From Prevotella melaninogenica ATCC 25845 (GTDB taxonomy: Bacteria; Bacteroidota; Bacteroidia; Bacteroidales; Bacteroidaceae): DNA of 64,000 bases. The translations under genes were made by a program, and so were the position numbers. The DNA is taken from positions 806,001 to 870,000 of the forward strand of contig NC_014371.1 in the NCBI RefSeq assembly GCF_000144405.1. Reading direction: 5' to 3'. Below the pieces are notes generated by a model. That model had not been told where the DNA came from. It did no database searches and saw only the letters and a list, made by a program, of their open reading frames with translations. Shown piece by piece: positions 45,421-54,633 of this stretch; the first letter of the stretch is position 1, and the number at the start of each line of letters is the position of its first letter.

Positions 45421-46842
45421 TTCAGAATAATAAAAAAACGGGCTGATTGTTTTGCACATTCAGCCCTTCTTATTTCCTTTGTAGTTGTCATAATAAAACA
45501 ATGAAATAAGATGAACAAAAGTACACATTTTATCGGACAGCCACTATATGTTCAACTGTTAAACTATTTTAATCGTGATAAAATTCTCTCTCTGAGCCAA
45601 GCTCAGGGAGGTGAACACTATATAAAGAAGTTTGATGCATGGCATCATCTTGTTGTCATGCTTTATGCAGTAATGCTGCGTTTAGACTCTCTGCGTGAGA
45701 TAAAAGCCTCTCTCTTTGCTAATGTTAATCGCTTTAATCATCTTGGTTTAAAGCATTTCCCTTGTCGAAGTACCTTGTCAGATGCAAATAAACGCCGAGA
45801 TTCCGAGATATTCGGTTCGATCTATATGAACCTATATGAGAAATACCGCCATGAGCTTTACTCGGACAGCCGAAATTGTGGACAGCCTAAATGGCTGAAG
45901 AATCTAAAGATAATAGATTCTACGACAATAAGTCTGTTTTCTAACTTGGTCTTTAAAGGTGTAGGACGTAATCCCAAAACTGGTAAGAAGAAGGGTGGAA
46001 TAAAAGTACATACAGAGATATTTGCCAATGAGAATGTTCCAAGCGATATTAAGTTCACATCTGCAGCTAGTCATGATCAGTTTGCACTTATCCCAGAACG
46101 ATACGCCAATGAGGACCTGATTGCTTTTGACCGAGCCTATATAAACTATGAAAAGTTCTCTGAACTGACGCAAAGAGGCGTTATATATGTAACTAAGATG
46201 AAAAATAATCTTAGCTTTGAAAGGATTGCTGATACAGATTACCAGATGACTACAGATTATGGAGCTGTACGCGTAGAAACCATTCTCTTCCATAAGCATA
46301 CAAAGGAAAAAGATATTTACCATAAAGCAAGAAAAATCACATATCAGGATAAGACCAAGAAAGGGAAAATCAGATTCATATCTCTGCTGACCAATGATTT
46401 TCAGATGTCAGCAGAAGATATTATAGCTATCTATAAGAGACGATGGCAAATAGAAACCTTATTTAAACAAATAAAACAGAATTTCCCGCTAAGATACTTC
46501 TATGGAGAGAGTGCGAACGCTATAAAAATACAAATATGGATTACACTTATAGCCAATCTGCTTATAACCCTAGTGAAGAACAAAATAAAGAGACCTTGGA
46601 GTTTCTCAGGCTTGGCAACAATGATAAGAATTCTACTTATGAGTTATGTCTCAATACAGAGTTTCTTTGAACGGCCACATAGAGACTGGGATAGATTGAT
46701 TACCCAGGTAAAAGCCCCACCAGAAGAGTTGTCATTATTCTAGTGGGGGGGCTTGGAATTTGAAATAAGAACAAATCATGCCTATTTCAGCAGGATTGAG
46801 AGAGGATATTGCAGTATATAGAGGTTTTATCGGACAGCAATA
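45377..46842 (+). mobile_element. IS4-family (DUF4372) insertion sequence, copy 2
   Basis: A 1466-bp element with ends TATTGGTGTCCGATAAAAC and, at the right, the complement of TATTGCTGTCCGATAAAAC. It is flanked by the 9-bp duplication GATATGTAT at 45368-45376 and 46843-46851. Like copy 1 it has a hairpin between its left end and the transposase gene (GGGCTGA/TCAGCCC, about 45439-45467). The intact duplication shows a simple and probably recent insertion. Confidence 0.9.
45511..46743 (+). CDS. IS4 family transposase (DUF4372 N-terminal domain), copy 2
   Basis: A 410-aa transposase beginning NKSTHFIGQPLYVQLLNYFN, with CRSTLSDANKRRDSEIF, then the DDE elements: KIIDSTTISLFSN, AFDRAYINYEKFSEL and IYKRRWQIETLFKQIKQNFPLRYFYGES. 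Full length with no disruptions. It shares the N-terminal start and catalytic blocks with the transposase at 5871-7088 but is a different member of the family, with its own terminal repeat variant. Confidence 0.9.
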   Translation: MNKSTHFIGQPLYVQLLNYFNRDKILSLSQAQGGEHYIKKFDAWHHLVVMLYAVMLRLDSLREIKASLFANVNRFNHLGLKHFPCRSTLSDANKRRDSEIFGSIYMNLYEKYRHELYSDSRNCGQPKWLKNLKIIDSTTISLFSNLVFKGVGRNPKTGKKKGGIKVHTEIFANENVPSDIKFTSAASHDQFALIPERYANEDLIAFDRAYINYEKFSELTQRGVIYVTKMKNNLSFERIADTDYQMTTDYGAVRVETILFHKHTKEKDIYHKARKITYQDKTKKGKIRFISLLTNDFQMSAEDIIAIYKRRWQIETLFKQIKQNFPLRYFYGESANAIKIQIWITLIANLLITLVKNKIKRPWSFSGLATMIRILLMSYVSIQSFFERPHRDWDRLITQVKAPPEELSLF

Positions 46843-47564
46843 GATATGTATATACCTTGGATAATCCTGTGAGATTAATAGATCCGAATGGTAATTGGTC
46901 CTGGCCATGGGAACGAGGATCACTCATTGAATACCGTGGTAATGGGGTGTTTGGAATAAGAATAGAAAATTTTAGCAAAACTATGCAATCCAATTTCAAA
47001 AGAGCTAATAATAATCCTGATAATTGGAGACCAGGAGAACTTGGTATAAACACAGAAATCGGAAAAATTTCTGTTGACAATTATGCACATAAAAGTTTCA
47101 CCATAGGGCGTAAACCAGCTGGTATAGACCCAAAAGATGGGAATGTAAGAATCAGGAGACCAATTGCGAAATCTACTGGCCAAGAAGATAGAAGATTCCA
47201 TAGTTTTGACCCTATGCCTGTAAGAGGATCAGCTAAGGCTGTTGGAGCGATTGCCATACTAGACTTTGCAAATTATGCGGTAGATACATATATGACACTT
47301 TCGACCTTTTGGGATAGTAATGCATTTGACGATCAAATGGCCTCTTTCAGAAAAGCAATAAGAGCGGTAAATAGCCAAATGAATTCAATTCCCGATAATT
47401 ACAGAAAGGACACTAATAAGATGGGCGCAATTCTAAATTATGTTTTTCAAGGAGAAAATACAACAAAAGATAAAAACATTGACAAAATAGGACAAAATAT
47501 TTTATCAAAATCTGGGAGATATGATAGAACAAATAAGACTTACAAACCTTTTATTAAAAGGTAA
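46843..47564 (+). pseudogene. Tip of Rhs cassette 3, separated from its core by IS4
   Basis: Continues from the right-hand target duplication: RYVYTLDNPVRLIDPNGNWSWPW, the end of the Rhs core, then about 225 residues of toxin tip (RGSLIEYRGNGVFGIRIENF, IAILDFANYAVDTYMTLSTFW, MGAILNYVFQGENTTKDKNI). I do not recognise the tip; it has no HExxH, HKD or obvious Cys/His pair. A frame from a TTG at 46809 inside the IS would give a 251-aa tip without Rhs core. The immunity gene overlaps its end by 44 bp. Confidence 0.65.
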
Positions 47565-48030
47565 AAAGCGTGCTTTCTTAACAGTGATTGTTATAATAGC
47601 AATCTTTTGTATTTTTACTATGGTCAAAAAGCATACTCCTCTGTATGATAATTTGCAAGGTGTATGTAATATAGATTTTAGCAAATCGTATTTCTGTCGT
47701 CAAACGGATTTTCATCCTTTAGAAAACAATATTTTCATTACTAAACAAAAGATTAGTCTTCCTGTTATAGTAACAGCCAATGATGATGTAAAAGGAAATT
47801 ATAAAGAATTAGATAGACTAGAAGAAGAGGCTAAAGGAATCTGGAAAATAATTAGTGTTAATCCAGATTCCATTCAGATAGAAGTATCTAAAAGTATTCT
47901 AAATGGTAAATATTCTGTGATTTTTAAAAAGAATCAAAAAGAAAATGAAAAGTTAAACTATTATATAATCTTAAAAAATGATTCTACATATATGGTTTGT
48001 ACTAAAGAAATTTTGAACTTTAAAAAGTAA
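47521..48030 (+). CDS. Putative membrane-anchored immunity protein for cassette 3
   Basis: A 169-aa protein with a hydrophobic helix near the N-terminus (AFLTVIVIIAIFCIFTMV) and a predicted periplasmic body (LPVIVTANDDVKGNYKEL, IIKSV-type beta segments). It starts inside the end of the tip gene (44-bp overlap), as expected for a coupled toxin/immunity pair. No known family. Confidence 0.55.
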   Translation: MIEQIRLTNLLLKGKKRAFLTVIVIIAIFCIFTMVKKHTPLYDNLQGVCNIDFSKSYFCRQTDFHPLENNIFITKQKISLPVIVTANDDVKGNYKELDRLEEEAKGIWKIISVNPDSIQIEVSKSILNGKYSVIFKKNQKENEKLNYYIILKNDSTYMVCTKEILNFKK

Positions 48031-48031
48031 A

Positions 48032-49651
48032 GTGATTAAAGATACACCTATCCGAGTGGTGAATGACTCGACGAATGAGACGAGAGAACTGTACTGGGAC
48101 GAGGAGAACCAGCTGATGGTGCTCTCTGATAATGGCAAGACAAGTCGTTATACTTACAATGCTGCTGGCGAACGCATCATGAAGAGTTACGGAACGATGG
48201 AAGGTGTGTATATCAACGGTGCGCCGCAGGGAATAACCTTCCACGAGACGGATAACTTCACGCTCTACCCTGCTTCGATAATCAGCATTAACAAGAATCG
48301 CTTTACAAAGCATTACTTCCTTGGTGACAAACGAGTTGCTTCAAGGATAGGAACAGGTCTGTTTAACAACGTCTATGGGCGTAACGGTTCATACGTAACG
48401 GCTGGTCAGCAGGACTATGCAGAACGTATGAATCAGATTCAGACACAGAAGGAAGCATATTATAAGAAGGTGGGTGTAGCCCCTGGTGTACCGACAGAGA
48501 AGGGTGCGTATGGTGATCCGGAGAACACGGGTGTAGGGTATAATGCCGTCCTCACCGAACTCGGCAACCACGATGTGCCACAGGGTTGGATTCAGACTCC
48601 ACGCCCCAACACCACACCGAATACTAACCCCGGTCCACCTGTAAGCTGGAATGACCCGAGTAACCCTGATGATCCACAGGCAGGTTATGGATATATTCCA
48701 AACGACACCACAAAGGAAGAGACCTTCTTCTATCATAGTGACCACCTCGGTAGTACATCTTACATCACAGATGATCATGCCAACATCACTCAGTATGATG
48801 CCTACCTGCCGTACGGTGAACTCCTTGTAGACGAGCACTCATCGAGTGAAGACTTACCTTATAAGTTCAATGGTAAACAGTTCGATGATGAGACTGGCCT
48901 GTACTATTATGGTGCAAGGTATATGAATCCTGTGGCAAGTATTTGGTATGGGGTGGATCCGTTGGCGGAGAAATACGTTTCAATCAGCCCTTATTCTTAT
49001 TGTAAATCTTCTCCAATGAATTATATAGATGAAAAAGGACTTTACCCAAAAGGCATTGTCACAATTCACTATGAAAGGAGCATTGTAACAACAGCTCCAA
49101 GCATCACAGGTGCAACAATGAACGTCCCTACACAATATGTGTACTATAAATTTACAAAATCGGCAACTCATCTACTTTCTTTGGTTTCTGGAGTCCCTGA
49201 AAATTATATAAAGAATGTTAGGTTAGAAGAATTTAACCTTCAAAGAGAAAGTAATAGTATAACACTGGGTGATAGCCCTGAAAACACTCGCATGCTTGTG
49301 TCACCTGAATATTTCAATGAAGAAAATATTAGTAAAGAGCAATATTACGACTGGTGGTTTAAAGAGTTTTCACATGAAGTTGGTCACATAAAACAGATAA
49401 AAAGGGATGGGAGTGAAGGCCTATACCTGTTGAAGACCCTTTGGGGATATGTCTCGACCCTAAGCCACGATAAAGCCCCTCGTGAACGAGAGGCAGAAAA
49501 AGGCTCTGAAGTATTTGAGTCTTTTAGGGATTTTGTAAAATCTAAATTTCATGCAAATCTGAACAGATTATTTATCGGCAAAGGTTCAGAAGAAGAGAAG
49601 ATTAAACAAATCGACAAGTGGTGGAACGCATATAAAGAACAAGAGAAATGA
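48032..49651 (+). CDS. Orphan Rhs tip cassette 4: HEVGH metallopeptidase-like tip
   Basis: A 539-aa frame: the Rhs core from ETRELYWDEENQLMVLSDN to GARYMNPVASIWYGVDPLAEKY, then the tip starting SPYSYCKSSPMNYIDEKG. At about residue 448 the tip has WWFKEFSHEVGHIKQI, an HExxH zinc site, with APREREAEKGS about 45 residues later as a possible third ligand. This is a different sequence from the HEYFH tip of the full-length gene. A GTG start and no signal suggest an orphan. Its stop overlaps the next gene by ATGA. Confidence 0.7.
   Translation: MIKDTPIRVVNDSTNETRELYWDEENQLMVLSDNGKTSRYTYNAAGERIMKSYGTMEGVYINGAPQGITFHETDNFTLYPASIISINKNRFTKHYFLGDKRVASRIGTGLFNNVYGRNGSYVTAGQQDYAERMNQIQTQKEAYYKKVGVAPGVPTEKGAYGDPENTGVGYNAVLTELGNHDVPQGWIQTPRPNTTPNTNPGPPVSWNDPSNPDDPQAGYGYIPNDTTKEETFFYHSDHLGSTSYITDDHANITQYDAYLPYGELLVDEHSSSEDLPYKFNGKQFDDETGLYYYGARYMNPVASIWYGVDPLAEKYVSISPYSYCKSSPMNYIDEKGLYPKGIVTIHYERSIVTTAPSITGATMNVPTQYVYYKFTKSATHLLSLVSGVPENYIKNVRLEEFNLQRESNSITLGDSPENTRMLVSPEYFNEENISKEQYYDWWFKEFSHEVGHIKQIKRDGSEGLYLLKTLWGYVSTLSHDKAPREREAEKGSEVFESFRDFVKSKFHANLNRLFIGKGSEEEKIKQIDKWWNAYKEQEK
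48057..48975 (+). repeat. Rhs 3' core direct repeat, unit 4
   Basis: Begins around the codons for NDSTNETRELYWDEEN and ends at the tip junction; about 0.92 kb, so much shorter at its 5' end than units 1-3. Confidence 0.8.
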
Positions 49652-50067
49652 AGAAAATATATTCTGTTTGTATTTTTATGGTGTTGCCTTTCTTAATAGC
49701 TTGTAACGAGAATCATAGTTTCTCACTTGATGAGAGCCGGCAACTTTTGATAGTACATAACTTTTTACATATGGAAATAGAGTCTGACTGTCTAGATCCT
49801 AGCGAAAGTCATCTGTTCTTCATTACAAAGAAAAATGAATTTGACACTAGGAGTTGTGACACAATAAACTTTAGAAACGTATCGTCTGCATTATCTGTGG
49901 AGGAAATGAACAGTTATGGTATTACTAAAAATCTTCGGAGAATTAAATTCCGTCCCAATACAAGATATGTTGTAATCCATTCAGGAATGGGAGGTCAGGT
50001 GTATATCAAGGAATATTTCTGGGCAGATTCAAAGGGAAAATTAAGAAGAATTCGAAATCCAAAGTAG
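49648..50067 (+). CDS. Putative immunity lipoprotein for the HEVGH tip
   Basis: A 139-aa protein with a lipoprotein signal (VCIFMVLPFLIAC, the LIAC lipobox). The remainder is a small beta-rich domain (RLLIVHNFLHMEI-like start, then FRPNTRYVVIHSGMGGQVYI). It overlaps the toxin by 4 bp. Anchoring on the periplasmic side would fit a tip that acts in the periplasm. Function inferred from position. Confidence 0.6.
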   Translation: MKKIYSVCIFMVLPFLIACNENHSFSLDESRQLLIVHNFLHMEIESDCLDPSESHLFFITKKNEFDTRSCDTINFRNVSSALSVEEMNSYGITKNLRRIKFRPNTRYVVIHSGMGGQVYIKEYFWADSKGKLRRIRNPK

Positions 50068-50156
50068 TGATTTGTACAAAGAGGTAAATAAGCATGTGTC
50101 GTAAAGTAACGATTAAGTAGTACCTACATGCGGCAGGGCAAATAGTTCGCCTTTCG

Positions 50157-51612
50157 GGCAATAAACAGGGACGACAGAGCGTTATTGTTGACAGGATAGG
50201 TTACGATAAGGAGGGTCATACGGTCTATACGAAGCTCGGTAATGGCACGGAGACCACCTATACATATGACAAGCAGCGTGAGCGGTTGCAGAACGCCAAG
50301 CTGACAATCGAGGGTCAGACTGTGATGGAGAACAGGTACCAGTATGATGCTGTGGATAATATCCTCGGTATTACGAATGCCGCCAACCCAACGTCGCTTA
50401 CGAAACTCAACAAGGCGAAGCTGGGAGGAAGGAGTTCGCATACGTATGAGTATGACGAGCTGAACCGCCTTATTCATGCAAACGGTAAGGCAAAGCGTGC
50501 ATCGTATGATATGGTGATGTCGTTCGGACGGATGAGTGAACCGCTGACAAAGGTGCAGAAGGTGGATTCAACGACAACTGCTAAGTCTTATAACTTCGCT
50601 TATAAATATGAGGACAGTAACCACCCGACGGCTCCAACACAGATTGGTCACGATCATTACACGTATGATGCCAACGGTAATCCTACACTGGTAACAAACG
50701 ACTCTACGAACACTACCCGTGAGATGTATTGGGATGAGGATAACCGCCTGATGGTCTTAAGCGATAACGGCAAGACGAGTCGTTATACTTACAACGCTGC
50801 TGGTGAACGTATTATGAAGAGCTATGGAACAATGGAAGGTGTGTATATCAATGGTGCGCCACAGGGTATCACATTCCACGAGACGGATAACTTCACGCTT
50901 TATCCTGCAAGTATCCTCTCTGTTAACAAGAATAGATTCACGAAGCATTACTTCATTGGTGACAAACGAATCGCCAGCCGTATCGGTACAGGATTGTTCA
51001 ATAACGTCTATGGACGCAACGGTTCATACGTAACGGCTGGTCAGCAGGACTATGCAGAACGTATGAATCAGATTCAGACACAGAAAGAGGCGTATTATAA
51101 GAAGGTGGGGGTAGCGCCTGGTGTACCTACAGAGAAGGGTGCGTATGGTGATCCGGAGAACACGGGTGTTGGTTATAATGCCGTTCTCACAGAACTCGGT
51201 AACCATGATGTGCCACAGGGTTGGATTCAGACTCCACATCCTAACACCACACCAGGTACCAACCCCGGTGCTCCAGTTTCATGGAACGACCCGAGTAACC
51301 CTGATGACCCGCAGGCTGGTTATGGCTATGTTCCTAATGATACTACACGTGAAGAAACCTTCTTCTATCACAGTGACCACCTCGGTAGTACATCTTACAT
51401 CACAGATGATAAAGCCAACATCACGCAGTATGATGCTTACCTACCGTACGGCGAACTGTTAGTTGATGAGCATAATAGCAGTGAAGAACTGCCATATAAG
51501 TTCAATGGTAAACAGTTCGATGATGAGACTGGCCTGTACTATTACGGTGCAAGGTACTTGAACCCTGTTACCTGTCTGTGGTATGGGGTGGATCCGCTGG
51601 CAGAGAAGTATA
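50157..51612 (+). repeat. Rhs 3' core direct repeat, unit 5
   Basis: Begins at GCAATAAACAGGGACGACAG, the same breakpoint as unit 2, and ends at the tip junction; about 1.46 kb. It differs from the other units in one short stretch near 50287-50312 (codons for NAKLTIEG in place of MNLTADG). Confidence 0.8.
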
Positions 51613-52382
51613 AAGAAATAGGTTCTTATGTTTATTGTGCAGACAATCCAATAAATTTATTTGATCCTGATGGTCAGAAGTTTATATACAATGCTCAAGG
51701 AAAATTCTTAAGGAAAGAAGGAAAAGATAATCTTGTATATATTGAACGAGATGGTAAATTGACTCAGTTAATTGATCATGGAAATGGTATGACAGATGAA
51801 CAGTTTAATATTGCTGCTCATATTGTAGATGTAGAATCGAGTGATGCCCCAAATGAAAGCTTGTGGATTGCACATGCAGCTAATAATGCAGTTGATGATA
51901 AAGATGTGAATTACGCACATGTAAGAGTAAAAGGAGGGCCTAGAGTAAAGAACCATTCTTTATATGAACAACTGAATGATCAAAATTATTCGACTACTCC
52001 TGCATCAGCAAGAGTTGCTTATGATAAAGATTATCTTACAAGTTCTACAAGAACTACTGCAAGAGCAGGTATAATAGATGCATTACAATCAGATATTGAT
52101 CCAACTCATGGTGCAACGTTGTGGGACGGAACAGATTTTGCAACTAAAGGGCTTAGCCATCCAAAATTTAGACAGTATAATAAAATAACAATACCAGATA
52201 ATATCAGAAAAGATTATGTTTATCGAAATGAAAGCTATTTACAGAGGATAAAATCAAAGATGCGGGTGTCACCCGTTTTTGAGAGGAATGGAATTTTTAT
52301 TCATGATGGCAAAAGTACAGCAAAATTCTCTCTAATAGCGACAGGTTCATTTGGTAGAACTATATTTTGGCATAAAAAATAA
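50286..52382 (+). CDS. Orphan Rhs tip cassette 5: unassigned tip, possibly cell-wall directed
   Basis: A 698-aa frame; Rhs homology is open upstream to about 50157, but the first usable start is TTG at 50286. The core ends DPLAEKYKEIGSYVYCADNP. The tip has LYIERDG-type repeats, then FNIAAHIVDVESSDAPNESLWIAHAANNAVDD and DPTHGATLWDGTDFATKG. The ES pair with a later GATLWDG motif is reminiscent of SleB-like cell-wall hydrolases, but the match is weak and I would not name it. The downstream immunity candidate has a signal peptide, which would suit a periplasmic target. Confidence 0.6.
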   Translation: MQNAKLTIEGQTVMENRYQYDAVDNILGITNAANPTSLTKLNKAKLGGRSSHTYEYDELNRLIHANGKAKRASYDMVMSFGRMSEPLTKVQKVDSTTTAKSYNFAYKYEDSNHPTAPTQIGHDHYTYDANGNPTLVTNDSTNTTREMYWDEDNRLMVLSDNGKTSRYTYNAAGERIMKSYGTMEGVYINGAPQGITFHETDNFTLYPASILSVNKNRFTKHYFIGDKRIASRIGTGLFNNVYGRNGSYVTAGQQDYAERMNQIQTQKEAYYKKVGVAPGVPTEKGAYGDPENTGVGYNAVLTELGNHDVPQGWIQTPHPNTTPGTNPGAPVSWNDPSNPDDPQAGYGYVPNDTTREETFFYHSDHLGSTSYITDDKANITQYDAYLPYGELLVDEHNSSEELPYKFNGKQFDDETGLYYYGARYLNPVTCLWYGVDPLAEKYKEIGSYVYCADNPINLFDPDGQKFIYNAQGKFLRKEGKDNLVYIERDGKLTQLIDHGNGMTDEQFNIAAHIVDVESSDAPNESLWIAHAANNAVDDKDVNYAHVRVKGGPRVKNHSLYEQLNDQNYSTTPASARVAYDKDYLTSSTRTTARAGIIDALQSDIDPTHGATLWDGTDFATKGLSHPKFRQYNKITIPDNIRKDYVYRNESYLQRIKSKMRVSPVFERNGIFIHDGKSTAKFSLIATGSFGRTIFWHKK

Positions 52383-52388
52383 TTTTAT

Positions 52389-52931
52389 ATGAAAAAGTTT
52401 ATTCTTATTTTATTCATTATTATTTTTTCAGCTCCTAGTATAAATGGGAAAGCTCAAAGAAAATGGCAAGGATATTTAATTCCACAAGAGTATGTTATTG
52501 TTGATAGCCTTACCTTAAATGGACAGAATACCCAAATAGCTATATTTAGCCCTTATAGTATGACAGCTGACGGTTGTGAAAAATACGTTGATAAAGGGGA
52601 AAATAGGATTCTTTTGATTAAGCGTGATTCTCACTTTTATAGATTTGATAATGTTATATCTAATGACGTTTATGGTTATATTGATGGGAACGAAAGTCTT
52701 AAAGAAAATGGGAATGGATTTGAATTGTGGTTTGAAAAAGGGCAGAGTTGTACTTTTGAGTATCACATTTATATTGGATTTTTTAATTCAAAAATTAAAA
52801 TAACGCACATTACATTAATTACTTTATGTAATAATAAAAAGAAGGTAAAAAATATAAGATATAAAAACTTTTTACTTAAGAATTTTCATCGGAATTTAAT
52901 CGATAAATTAAAAAATAAATATAGCATGTAA
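52389..52931 (+). CDS. Putative secreted immunity protein for cassette 5
   Basis: A 180-aa protein with a signal peptide (ILILFIIIFSAPSINGKA) and a body of alternating beta segments (QGYLIPQEYVIVDSLTLNG, RILLIKRDSHFYRFDNV, FELWFEKGQSCTFEYHIYIG). It starts 6 bp after the tip gene. AT-rich like the other immunity genes here. No family recognised. Confidence 0.55.
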   Translation: MKKFILILFIIIFSAPSINGKAQRKWQGYLIPQEYVIVDSLTLNGQNTQIAIFSPYSMTADGCEKYVDKGENRILLIKRDSHFYRFDNVISNDVYGYIDGNESLKENGNGFELWFEKGQSCTFEYHIYIGFFNSKIKITHITLITLCNNKKKVKNIRYKNFLLKNFHRNLIDKLKNKYSM

Positions 52932-52962
52932 TCTATTAGAAAGATATTTATCTTATGATCAT

Positions 52963-54633
52963 ATGCTATACTGGGATGAGGAGAACCGCCTGATGGTGTT
53001 GAAAGACAACAACGGCATCAACCGCTATACCTACAATGCTGCTGGTGAACGCATCATGAAGAGTTACGGTACGATGGAGGGTGTGTATATCAATGGTGCG
53101 CCGCAGGGAATCACGTTCCACGAGACGGATAACTTCACGCTCTACCCTGCTTCGATAATCAGCATCAACAAGAACCGCTTCACAAAACATTACTTCCTTG
53201 GTGACAAACGAGTTGCTTCAAGAATAGGAACAGGTCTGTTTAACAACGTTTATGGAAGAAACGGCTCATACGTAACCGCTGGTCAGCAGGACTATGCTGA
53301 ACGTATGAATCAGATTCAGAAGCAGAAAGAAGCGTACTATAAGCAGCAGGGCATTGCTCCTAGTGTACCTACCATGAAGGGCGCGTATGGTGATCCGGAG
53401 AATACAAAACGAGGGTATAACTCTATCATTGACACACTCGGTAATCATGATGTGCCACAGGGTTGGATTCAGACTCCACGCCCCAACACCACACCGAATA
53501 CCAACCCCGGTCCACCTGTAAGCTGGAATGACCCAAGCAACCCTGATGATCCACAGGCTGGTTATGGTTATATTCCTAATGATACCACAAAGGAAGAAAC
53601 CTTCTTCTATCACAGTAATCACCTCGGCTCAACGTCTTATATCACAGATGATAAGGTCAACATCACCCAGTATGATGCTTACCTACCATACGGTGAACTC
53701 CTTGTAGACGAGCACTCATCGAGTGAAGACTTACCGTATAAGTTCAATGGTAAGCAGTTTGACGAGGAAACTGGCTTGTACTATTACGGTGCAAGGTACT
53801 TGAATCCTATGGCAAGTATTTGGTATGGGGTGGATCCGTTGGCAGAGAAGTATAAATCTATAGGGGCTTATGTCTATTGTAGTGCTAATCCTATTAGATT
53901 GATTGATTCAGATGGGAAAAAGATTTTATTTGTAAATGGTTATTGGAATAGCTTTATAGGTGGGCTTATTGGTAGTAGCTCTGCTGGAGCAAATTATTGG
54001 GGAGACGGATTTACAGTAGCTGCTAAATCCTTTTTTAAAGATTATTCTCCTATTAATTCTACAAATTTTATTGATGGATCGTCCTTATGGGGAGGAGATA
54101 TGAGTGGGAGTGATCGCTATGCTGCAGGATATAAATTTGCAAAAGATAATCTTAATAGACTTACTTCAGGAATGAAAAAAGGAGAGAGTTTTAAAATGGT
54201 AACTCATTCCGAAGGTTCCGCTTATGGTGCTGGTGTAGCTCAATATTTATTAGATGCAGGTTATAAAGTTACTACAATTTTACATCTTTCCTCGGACGAA
54301 GGTGATGAATTCTCTACACCTAAGACTCCTTACACTCTTCAATTATCTTATGAAGGTGATTGGGTGACAGGAAATAAAACTATAAAAAACGTAGATAAAG
54401 TTGGTGAGATAAAAAAAGGAAACTTATCTTGGGACACTGTGCATGGAACAACAAAAAATAAAAATATATTTAATGCTGCAAAAGATCTTAAAAAAGTGAC
54501 ACTACAGCTTAATATAGGAGAAATTGATGGAAAATTATCCTCATGGTATAATCAAGAAAACGCAAAGAAAACAAATTTCTATAGTGTAAATGGAATTATA
54601 TTGAACAATCTAGATGGAACAAAAAAAAGATAA
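52963..54633 (+). CDS. Orphan Rhs tip cassette 6: lipase-like alpha/beta-hydrolase tip
   Basis: A 556-aa frame with an ATG start: Rhs core from YWDEENRLMVLKDNNGINRY to GARYLNPMASIWYGVDPLAEKY, then a tip that opens KKILFVNGYWNSFIGGLIG, like the first strand and oxyanion loop of a lipase. At about 413-418 it has MVTHSEGSAYGAGVAQYLL, the nucleophile elbow (H-S-x-G) of alpha/beta hydrolases, and DTVHGTT near 490 as a candidate catalytic His. A phospholipase toxin is plausible. The downstream gene encodes a membrane protein and overlaps by 20 bp. Confidence 0.65.
   Translation: MLYWDEENRLMVLKDNNGINRYTYNAAGERIMKSYGTMEGVYINGAPQGITFHETDNFTLYPASIISINKNRFTKHYFLGDKRVASRIGTGLFNNVYGRNGSYVTAGQQDYAERMNQIQKQKEAYYKQQGIAPSVPTMKGAYGDPENTKRGYNSIIDTLGNHDVPQGWIQTPRPNTTPNTNPGPPVSWNDPSNPDDPQAGYGYIPNDTTKEETFFYHSNHLGSTSYITDDKVNITQYDAYLPYGELLVDEHSSSEDLPYKFNGKQFDEETGLYYYGARYLNPMASIWYGVDPLAEKYKSIGAYVYCSANPIRLIDSDGKKILFVNGYWNSFIGGLIGSSSAGANYWGDGFTVAAKSFFKDYSPINSTNFIDGSSLWGGDMSGSDRYAAGYKFAKDNLNRLTSGMKKGESFKMVTHSEGSAYGAGVAQYLLDAGYKVTTILHLSSDEGDEFSTPKTPYTLQLSYEGDWVTGNKTIKNVDKVGEIKKGNLSWDTVHGTTKNKNIFNAAKDLKKVTLQLNIGEIDGKLSSWYNQENAKKTNFYSVNGIILNNLDGTKKR
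52965..53850 (+). repeat. Rhs 3' core direct repeat, unit 6
   Basis: Starts at the codons for LYWDEENRLMVL and ends at the tip junction; about 0.89 kb. It carries its own differences (VLKDNNGINRYTYN; PSVPTMKGAYGDPENTKRGYNSIIDT) and so is more diverged than units 2, 3 and 5 in this part. Confidence 0.8.

Noticed and set aside
51640..52382. Naming the cassette 5 tip as a SleB-type cell-wall hydrolase
   Set aside because: Only a loose resemblance around the ES pair and GATLWDG; kept as unassigned.
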